Of a stretch of DNA of 23,054 nt, positions 1 through 8,900 are shown in pieces; positions within the stretch are counted from its first letter, which is position 1; each line of letters begins with the position of its first letter. A model generated the notes under the pieces. That model did no database searches, had not been told where the DNA came from, and saw only the letters and a program-made list of their open reading frames with translations. The stretch comes from Chloromonas sp. AAM2 (lineage: Eukaryota > Chlorophyta > Chlorophyceae > Chlamydomonadales > Chlamydomonadaceae), in NCBI GenBank assembly GCA_004335635.1, contig QAXH01001849.1, forward strand, positions 1 to 23,054, in the 5' to 3' direction. The translations under genes were made by a program, and so were the position numbers.

Positions 1-1528
1 GCGGTGCCCATCCCGTTCCGTGTCCTCTGACGGCTTCCCTGGTGTAAATACATATATACATGATGGACAAATATGGGCATGAGCGCTGCAGGCTGTTGTT
101 CACGGATACCGTCAGCCTCTGTTACCATGTGCGGACCAACGATCCAAAACAAGTGTTAAAAACAAAAACGGTACCAAAACAAGTGTCAAACGGAAGTACG
201 TTTTTTGCATTACCGCCCCTGAACCAGTGCAAAACAGGTACGTAACTGGCCAGTTTAAGGGCCTTGGCTGGCGTAGGGGCGGCAAGTCTACGTCAGACGA
301 TAAACAGTTTATGTCTCGTGTACACACACAGCTGAATTGGCGTGTTTGCTTGGTAGTCTTTCCATACTGAGTGAGTTGTGCCAGTTGACCACACGTGCGA
401 AACAGACGACATAAAAAGGGACGGGAAACACTCGTCAACCTGCCAGAAATCTCCACCCCCTGCCAAAAATTGCATTCGGCTGAATCTGCCTTCCCGTACC
501 ATCCACTGCCTTGCTGTCTATAATTGCCAGAAATTCAGAACGCGCCGGGCGCTCTTCAAAACAAACTTGCGAGAAAGAAGAGTTCAGGTGCCTTCAGCAC
601 CTTACACCATCTTTGTGCAAGGCCGCAGCAGCTGCTTGAGACTCAATTCAAACCACATCTTGTGAGAGATCAGTATCCGGTCCAATCCTCACTAGCAGGG
701 CCCCGCCACCCCACACCCGGAAATCAAGAGCATGAGATGTAATTGCATTGCGCACCGTCACCAGCAGAATTATAACTATGCCACACTCAGGTCGTTTTGG
801 CTTCTTGCTCAGAGTAGTTGTTAGACGTGGTATGCGGAGCGTCACCTGCCAGCATTGAAACAGTCCGATGAAAATTTGAAGTGGTTAGCTGAGAACACTT
901 GGTGACATCAGTCTGAAAATGTTTTTTTGCGTGATGCTGATTTACATTTGACGCCGTAAACGAACAAGAAGGCAACATTGTGACCTTGTTCAATTTCATA
1001 GTTAGGCCAATCATTTGTATTGTCAAGAGACTTAATTGCGTCCTGCTGAGTGTAAGTGCTTAGCTGAGGTACATCTCTCCTGCAAACAATCTGCCTTTGG
1101 CTGAGTTTACAGCTGGAGAGGAGCGCCGTCTGAAGTCTTGAAAGGGGACAGGCAGTGGGGGCTTTGGAGGGAGCGGCTCAAGCGGCAATGGGGCCAGCCC
1201 GCCCTCACACCCCATGCAACCATGGACGTTCGTTCTAGCAGCTCTGCTGGCAGAAAAGCTCATTACGCACAGCTTAGTCGTGATGCACTGCACTCAATGT
1301 CTTTTTGTCCTGCAACATTTATGGTTTGTTATGGTTTCATCTCAAGGCCTGGACATTATTACTTCAATGATGTGAAAATCACCGCCTGACATCTGCTACT
1401 GGGTTTGTTGGCTGTTGCAGGAAGCGGACTGCGTGCTGGGCTGAGCCATGCCACCGGCACATTACAGAGGGCATCGTCCGAACCTGCTGGCAACAAGTTC
1501 TGCTAGCAGTTAACTCGGAGATGTGTTC

Positions 1529-1882
1529 TCAGGTGTGAGCTATATTAGGCGGCATGTGTCTTGTGCCCAATAAAGCGCTGCGGTTGTGGGTCTCAGTCGG
1601 GGTGAGGAGGGCTTGGCTGCCTCCCCAAGGAGGCTGGCGGCCAGTTCTTGCTTTGCGGTGAAGCAAGAACTGGCGCTTGCATTTGATGCAGCGGTTCTGT
1701 GGCTGGCCTGATTGTTTGCCCTTCCTACTGGGGTTGTGAGTGATGGTGGTGTAGCTCTCTGTGCCGCATGCATGCTCGCCAAAGCTGTGCACGGCCGTGG
1801 CCTCTGCACCAATCATTCCTGTAGACCAGCCGGCCTGCATAGACGATGTCCAACACCATGACCTGCTGCGTGCCCTGCGCAT
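1529..1882 (-). pseudogene. Possible transposase-type zinc-ribbon remnant
   Basis: The 117-codon minus ORF contains HACG, then a gap, then RKGKQSGQPQNRCIKCKRQF. The spacing and the 'G..sG.Q.rC..C.rqF' pattern resemble the N-terminal zinc ribbon of IS1-type InsA and related transposases. Only one residue of the first CxxC is present, and no catalytic DDE/DDD domain was seen nearby, so at best it is a decayed or fragmentary copy. A perfect hairpin (1640-1674) lies inside it. The resemblance could be coincidental. Confidence 0.25.
1640..1674. repeat. Perfect inverted repeat, 14-bp arms, 7-nt loop
   Basis: gccagttcttgctt at 1640-1653 pairs exactly with aagcaagaactggc at 1661-1674 around the loop tgcggtg. 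There is no T-run after it, and this is a eukaryotic context, so it is listed as a foldback, not a terminator. Confidence 0.9.
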
Positions 1883-2002
1883 TCGTTGTCTATTTGTTAG
1901 CCTGACGTGACCACTCTTCGCCTAACAAAGTTTTGCCCTTGGATCAGATATGACAATCGATCACGTTGGCTGGCCAATGACAAACTGGATTAAAATGATT
2001 CC

Positions 2003-2136
2003 ACCTGCAAGCACTGCCCGGGATGGCATGCCACTGCATACCTGTTGATGAAGAAAATCGCCAAAAATCCACTTAGCGTGCGGAACGCCTTGTGTGGAAA
2101 GGCGATGCACCATGTGTTCTCAAGCCATGCCAGGAC
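2003..2136 (+). repeat. Dispersed Cys-rich repeat, copy A (decayed)
   Basis: Two blocks match copy B at 18763-18946. The block around cgggatggcatgccactgca reads CKHCPGWHATAYL, and the block around aaaggcgatgcaccatgtg (to 2136) is nearly identical with one mismatch. Relative to copy B, copy A lacks about 50 bp in the middle and 2 bp (tg) in the tgtgtgtgg run, which shifts the frame between the two Cys motifs. Confidence 0.75.
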
Positions 2137-3526
2137 GATCGATCAGTGCATGTTTCAGCTATGCAGCTCACCATCTTGCTTTTGGTCCTTTGTTTCTTTT
2201 ATGTTTTGCGTTGGATCTGTATCACTTGACTCTTGGATCGCTGCCAATTGGCGACGTAACGTCGCTCGCTGCAATCACAATACCAATTCTCTGGGAATTT
2301 GCGGGGGTGCGACACATTGTCTGACTTTGGACTGACTGTCTGTGAAGCTCCATGTTATCAGGTCTTGTACATATTCACCAAGCAGTGAGGTCGTCATATA
2401 TATACTTACTGCCAGCTGCTGCCATTTGAAATATGCAGAATTGAACGACCACAGAGATGGCGGTTAGATTAGGTAATCAGGTCACCAGGCTTTCCGACAC
2501 TGCACCACCTCGAGCACACGATAGGCCGGTCCTAGGAACCTCCACAAACGGCTGATTCCAAGTGATTCGCGTTGTGAACAATGTCTCACTGAGTGGGCGA
2601 ATTTGAAATGGTTGCGCGATTTCCGTCCAGTCAGCAATGAATCGCGGCGCGACTTAACACCCGGGGGCCTTGCAATTGAGACCTTAAAAAACTGTGATGT
2701 CGAAACCTGGCCCCAGCACCTGCAGGGCCGTGGCGGTGCTTATTCTGGGTGAGTTTTGGGGTTTTCAAAGGAGGAAGGAACGGGAGGAACCTGTGAACAA
2801 AAGTAAACCTGGGCCAATAAAATCGCGCCAAATCCCGGGATTCCGGCTCGCCCGCCATCTGTAAGCAATACCCAGACTCGCCCGCCACATCCCAAGCGCA
2901 GAGCTGGCCTCCTGTAGTTCCGTGCATCTCTGTTTGCGCAGCTCTGATGTGCGTTCGTACAGCATTCCAGGCCACCGGGCGCCTGCAACCACAGAATCGT
3001 TGCCCACCTGCTTGTGGTGGGGCCTGCCCGCATGCTTAAGGTGGATCTGCTTCAAACGGCTGTTCACAAAAGACAATGAACGATACCATATACTATGCCG
3101 GGAGAGGGGAACGGGGCGTGGACCCACACGCCTGTGTATGCCTCGTAACTGCCGCACTTTGCATTTTCTTGATGCCACTGCTCGCCCTTTCGTTGTATCT
3201 TGCTTTATGGCCAGTGTTTTTGAACGGTACACCCATGGGAGAGAGGGACAAAGATACATGTGCCTGGTGCATCACTTTGCTGCACCCTGTACGCCCTTGT
3301 GAATTCATCAGAGAGGGGAATGGAGAGTACACCCTTGCACGAGAATCCAAGGCCTCACCTACCATATACTAGGACATCAATGACACGCGAGTGCATGGCC
3401 ACAACCACACACACGGTATAGAAGGGCACCATGCACAGGAGGACGTGCTTGATTTATCATGCCTGGCCTTGACAGCGCAACCACAGTGAAGAGCACCATG
3501 AATCTAAGCGAACCCCAGCATCACCT

Positions 3527-5907
3527 ATGAAAACCGTAACCACGAGAACGCATGCAAAATGTTTTGGACGTCACAAGGTGCACAAATCCTATGCCTTTTC
3601 CCGCCTTGTGCCTGTCACATCAACAGCATCTTTGCACCTTTTCGGCTATTCACACTGCTTTGTCTCTTGCTGTCTGGTTATTGCAGTGCTGGTTCCCAGT
3701 GTGCTTGGGCAGTTTGACAACATCTACGAGGCTGCTGGGGCGCTCAACTGCTCCACTCTCCAGTATCTCATGGGGTCAGACCCCGCATTACTGCGCCTCA
3801 CGTCAGACAATACCACGCAGGTGTGTGCGGCAAGATACAAGAAGCCAAGAAGACAGGGGCTGGCATTTCTGGAGCTATTGAGTGTGTGTTTGTTTGTGTG
3901 TGGGCGTGTCAGTGTCAATGTCTCCGCCACCTCTGGAATCTGTGCGTTTCCGCCACCCTGTCAATAAAAACACCAGATGTTAGCAATGTTCATGAAACCT
4001 GATGGCGCAATCTTCCTCTCAATCAGCACACACACGCGTGCATGAGGACCCTCCTGATGTAACTCGCTCCATAAGCATGTTGATACATGTTGTTATGTCC
4101 TGTCTCAGGTGGTTCTGCTAGCTCCCACCAACTCTGCCTTCAACAGCAGTGTATTCCAGGTGGATGCCACACAACAGGTATCAGAGGTCATAGCTTCCCT
4201 CTACTACTACATGCTCCCTGTGGACCGGCCTAACGCACAGATCAACAGCTCAGATGGCGCCACGCTTCCAACCCTACTGCCTGATGCCGAACCTGGCACG
4301 ATAAATACCATTACTCTGAGAGCGGTTTCTAATATGTGAGTCATGGCAAGGTGGCTGAAAATGGCGGGCTGAGGCAGATGGCAAACGCGTGGATGGTGTG
4401 TCGTTGGGGGTGCTGAAGAGTTTGGATAGCGCAGATGCTGCACAGCTGGCCTCTGCTTCTTCCGCTCAACATATGGCGCATGTATGGCACTTTGCCCGTT
4501 TTGACCTGTTTGAAACTGCCGCTGTTTGAGCGTGCAGCCTATCTGTGTTCACGCGACAGGCTGTTGTTTGGTTTGACAGCTTCAACCTGCTTGTCTCAAC
4601 GTCAAACACTTGTGAAAAGCTTGACCTTGTGGTCATGCACTGCAGGGGCGATATGCTTGCCCTGGGCGTGGCCCCCGGTGCTCAGTTCAATGTGTGGCGC
4701 TGGTACACGGCAGGCAAGGTAAGCAGAAGAATTAGAACATCATGACTATCTTGTATTGGTCACTCCCGCCGGTGAACGCTGGACACCTTTTCATCAGTTA
4801 GCGCATCGGGAATGTGAGCGCTGTTCCAAGCAAAAGCGAGTATCAGGCCTTGTGTCTCATGATGAGATAGCTCATTGCTCGTACTTGTACTCTCGCGGTT
4901 GCATGTTTGGGCTGTGGCAAGCGTTTTGGTCATCAGGTCTACATCCAGCCCCTCCAGGGATAGCAAGGCATTGGCTCAAGCCATTTGCCCCAAAGCATTT
5001 GATTCAAGCCAATGGTGCCATCTGGTTCAAGCCATTAGGGCAGTTGTTCAAGCCATTGGTGGCATGGCCCCAAATCATTGTACCAAGGTGAGGTGTTGGG
5101 CCCGTGCCGTCAAACTGCAGCTTCCAAGCGAGTGATGCGGATTCCCCTTACGACGAGGATTCCAGAAATCCAATCGGCAGGCGAAATGGTTCAGTGGGCG
5201 ATGAGCAAAACCGCTTCACAATTGTTGAGCCATGGGTCAACAATTTCCGGAAGCTCGAGCGTTGGCCACGATCTGAGACTTCAAAAACTGAGCATGCAGC
5301 GTGACAGTGCTCGATGCGGGGAATTCTTTGCGCCCTTTCGAGGCTGCTGCGGTGCAGAGATGGCTGCTACGGTGCAGAGATGGCTGCTACGGTGCAGAGA
5401 TGGCTGCTGCGGTGCAGAGATGGCTGCTACGGTGCAGAGATGGCCGAGAAAGGCCAGCAGAACCTCACTGATCATGTCACACGTGTCGAGTGTCCATTCA
5501 GTGGCGGGAGTGACCTGTTACAGTTCAGTAGAAAGTCGATGAAGCTGAGGACAACCATTGTAAGACGTGAGACAGCAAATGGGAGTTGCCAAAACGAAGT
5601 CTGGAACACTGGCAAGGTAGGCAGGCAAGGGCAGAGCCAGGCCACACTGCAGTGGGCAGCACTCCCAAGCATACTCATCTATGTGTGCGTCGTACGTGTA
5701 AGAAGGCACTCCACATGTCACCACTACACAAAACACATGACGGACGTGACTCTGTGCGTCACACTGAACATCCACACGGCACTGTGTGTGACGCAGTCTC
5801 GCATTTATCTGCTGGACGGCCTCCTGGTGGCGCCCAGCCTCCAGTCCCCCGTGGCGCCGGTCAGGGGCCTCACACTCAGGCAGGCGCTGCAGGCAATGGA
5901 CCAAGAG
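3527..5907 (+). other. Exons for N-terminus and first FAS1 domain
   Basis: Exon 1 encodes a basic stretch, a hydrophobic run (CCLVIAVLVPSVLG, a plausible signal-peptide core with cleavage near the Gly) and the start of a FAS1 domain (FDNIYEAAGALNCSTL). The next exon opens with VVLLAPTNSAF, the diagnostic FAS1 'aPtN.AF' box. Exon 5797-5907 holds RIYLLDGLLVAP, matching the conserved 'viyviD.vL.P' end of a FAS1 domain. N-glycosylation sequons (NCS, NTT, NSS twice) suit an extracellular location. Junctions: CAG|gtgtgt at 3820/3821, CTCAG acceptor before 4109, donor AT|gtgagt at 4335, acceptor CTGCAG before 4646, AAG|gtaagc at 4718. The beta-strand expected between exons 4646-4718 and 5797-5907 is missing from the model, so a small exon may be hidden in 4719-5796. 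A 12-codon candidate in phase lies at 5524-5559 (TTACAG acceptor, ATT|gtaaga donor), but its translation is not convincing. Confidence 0.7.
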
Positions 5908-8900
5908 GTACGCGGATGTGTTTGTAGGGTGTGTGTGTTTATGTGCGGGTGTTGTGGGAGTGGGTGTGGGAGTGGGGGTGGGGTTGGGGGTTTGCGCATG
6001 CGCGTGCGGGGGAGTGTGCATGTTGTGTGTCTGTTGTGCGCTTGTGTATCGTCCCACAATTGGAACAGAGAATGGCGAAAACATCAGCTGTGTATGCTTG
6101 TGTGCGTGCGCAGGTTGTGGGCACCATGCTTTCCCTGTTGACTGCCGACGCCCAGCTCTCAGCGCTGATCAGTGACCCAAACCAGTCGGTCACTCTGTTT
6201 GTACGTGAGTTACACCTGGGTCACACTCATGTCACACTTGTCACACTCGCGCCTCAGCTAGCCTGCCGCCTTGCTACATGCGTTTGATTTGTGTTGCATT
6301 GGTATGGGTTGTAAATTGTTCAATTCCGTGCAACTTTCCACGCTCACGCTCTCCATGCCTGGGTCCTATGGGTGCCTGAGAATGCCCCTCATGTAGAAAC
6401 GACTCCGCATATGTTGCTAGTCTAACGTCCTGGGCTGACCTGATCTAAGTACATGCATTCAACTGGGCTGTATGTGTGCGTACTGACACTGGGTGTGTGC
6501 TTGTGTTGTGTGTATGTGTGTGCGTGTGCCATGCACTGTGGACGACTTCTACAGCGACAAACGAGTCGTTAATGTGAGTGTCTTGGCTGACGCTTTGTTG
6601 GTCGGTGTGTGACAATTCGACAGGCATGTTGCTTGTATGATGCGGCCTTCAGCCCCTCCTTCCGCCCTGTTTGGTCTCCCTCCTTGATCATGGCAGGTCT
6701 GGGCGGTCTGCATCACAGCCCATCCTGTAACAGCTTCCAAAAAATCTCAACACAAAACAAGTGTAGCTTTGAATAACCCTTTTGCCTTGCGTTGCAGCAC
6801 TGGTTCTTGATTCAAGTCGTGGCCATGCGAGACATGCTACTTATTCAGATGCGGGATTTATTATTTCCGCCATCTTCTGTTTTACTTGTGGAACAATGAC
6901 GATGTAAAACACACACACACACACACAGCCGCAACCCTTTTCACCCCTGTTCTTACGCAGGCAGCACATGGCCGCAATCTGGACCGGTTTGGACAAGTTC
7001 AAGGGCACGCCAGCGGCCCGCAGCCTGCTGCTGACACATGTGGTGCCCGGCCGCCCCTGGACACTCAAGGGTATCCCCCCCGGTGTCAACGCCCTGCCCT
7101 CGCTCAACCCGGGGGTGCTGGTGCAGGTGGCGGTGGACACTGCAAGTGGGGTAAACAGGTTTGTAAGCGCCGTTTTTGCTTAGAAACCGTCCTGGAAATC
7201 GTCTTGGGAACCACGTTGTTGAATCAGGTCATGCAGTGATGGAGGGCGCATGCATGCCTCCATCGGACTGCGCACCACACATCATAAACGGGGTGTGACT
7301 AGAAGTCAACTGGCTTGGGTTGGGATTGAAGTTCCAGCAGCTAACGCCGCTCTCGCTGATGTGTTGTTTGCTCTGCTCTGCAGTGATGGCGTGCCCAACA
7401 CTGTCACCGTGAGCAGTCATGTTTGCTCTGCTCTGCAGTGATGGCGTGCCCAACACTGTCACCGTGAGCAGTCAGGGCAACGTGGTGCCCAGGAACATCA
7501 TCGCGGGAAGCAACGTGCTGGCGGGAAAGGTGCGACAAGCTGCAGCACAGATCAGGGTTTTTCTTCTAGCACGGATCAAGGGTTTGCCTCTAGCTCATTG
7601 TTTTTCACCCTACACATTTGCAATACTCTAAACAGTTATGTTGTGCACAGCGATCAGCAGTCAGTGTTCTGCCATGCCGTTCCACAAGTGTGGTCCAGGA
7701 CGGCTATCGCGAAACTCGGAACCCAACAATGGACTGAACCAAAATGGAATCCGAACACTGGCGTCCAAGTCGCACATCAAGGTGTCACCCTGACAGGAGT
7801 GGCAGGGCTGGTGTGCGTCAGGGCGAACGCAACAGGAACATGGCGGCAAGCAACTTTGACTGATTCTGAGTGATCTGTCAGCTAGCAACTGAGACTGAAT
7901 CTGAGCGATTAGCGCACTTGGCTGGCGCTGATTTGCTTCCTGTGCAGCTGCTTTTTGGGTGCACACAACAGGCAGCTGTCAACATACACACTCCCAGCCC
8001 TGTGTGTGTGTGTGTTTGCATCTATTTACATCTGTATCGTTCCACAAGTGGAGCAGAAGCTGACAAGAACAGTAGCAATAAGGGCAGTAAGGTACCAAAG
8101 TGTGCAGCAAGAGCAGTGAGAGCAAAAGAGACTGCAGTGAGCAAGACGCATGACTTGATCCGCTCAGCGCCTGCTGAAAACAGCCGACAGTTTGCACAAG
8201 TTGTGCCTTTTGCCCCTGTCTTTGCAGTCCATTATTCACGTCATCTCCGCACCCATCCTGCCGGAAGCCCCGCCCATGTTCCCTGCGGCCATGCCCCCGC
8301 CCCCTTCACCCCTCGCATCCCCGCTCGTAGCGCCCGGCACCACGGGCCCTGACCCCTCGCCTACCACTGGAGCTACGCCTAACACTGAGGCCACTCCTAC
8401 AGCCGATGCTACCGGTGAGTTCTGGCTACTTACAAAAGCAACCTTGGCAAGGAGGGGAAACATGCTTCAGTAAGAGCCTTTCCTATAGCCAATTCTGGTG
8501 ATGAAACCTCGCTGCTTGACAAAGCAACCTTGGCAAAGAGAAAAAAACAACACGTTTTTGAAAAAGCGCCGCTGCTACAGCTCAGCTAGTGGTGAGTTCT
8601 CGTGTACTACAGTTATATTTTTCTGCCTTCGGTAAGGCCTGCTTCTGCCTTGTTCGTCTTTCTTTCTCACGGTAGGTCGGGGCAATACACAATCCGTCCC
8701 GCGCCTGGGGACAGCTTCCCTGATGTAAATGTAGTTCATGGAATACGGGTTCTATAACAAGTAGCATCAGATAAAAACAACAAGTTCTATAAGGAAAAAC
8801 AATAAAAGAGAATGGTGTCTCGTGGTCTGCATTGCTGTTTGCTAGGTGGCGGTGGCGGCGATGATGGTGATGGCCGTCCCAGTCTGGTGGTGATTGCCGT

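Larger units (their letters stand above)
1..3526. other. Region without a confident gene, upstream of the receptor kinase
   Basis: No ORF here shows a recognised family, and no exon chain could be built. It may contain the promoter, 5' UTR and possibly a first exon of the kinase gene; a strong acceptor-like site (GTTATTGCAG before 3687) suggests an upstream leader exon is possible. Other contents are the hairpin at 1640-1674, the possible zinc-ribbon remnant at 1529-1882 and repeat copy A at 2003-2136. A Gly/Ser-rich open frame (GSGGFGGSGSSGNGASPP) followed by a hydrophobic run lies near 1145-1250 but has no convincing splice sites. Confidence 0.6.
6114..8414 (+). other. Exons for second FAS1 domain and Pro/Thr linker
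   Basis: The second FAS1 domain begins near the end of exon 5797-5907 (LTLRQALQAMDQE) and continues with VVGTMLSLLTADAQLSALI and NQSVTLF. Exon 6624-6668 supplies the expected '.DAAFS' box (LYDAAFSPSF), in phase on both sides, but its donor (gtttgg) is weak. Exon 6965-7158 gives SLLLTHVVPGRPWTLKG, the conserved 'l..HvvpG' segment. Exon 7439-7529 gives NIIAGSNVLAGK, and exon 8228-8414 opens SIIHVISAPILP, the conserved 'g.vHvId.vL.P' end. The remainder is a Pro/Ala/Thr/Gly-rich spacer (MPPPPSPLASPL, TTGATPNTEATPT) typical of O-glycosylated extracellular stalks in algae. The order of motifs makes the FAS1 call firm; the length between the NQSVTLF and HMAAIW segments depends on the tentative exon. 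Confidence 0.75.

Noticed and set aside
5518..6084. 188-codon minus-strand ORF with TPTPTPTP run
   Set aside because: Antisense to the FAS1 exon and to a GT-rich intron; the Thr-Pro run is the complement of the microsatellite.
5314..6141. 275-codon plus-strand ORF
   Set aside because: It runs through the 20-bp minisatellite, intron and GT-rich sequence. Only 5797-5907 inside it is supported as a FAS1 exon.
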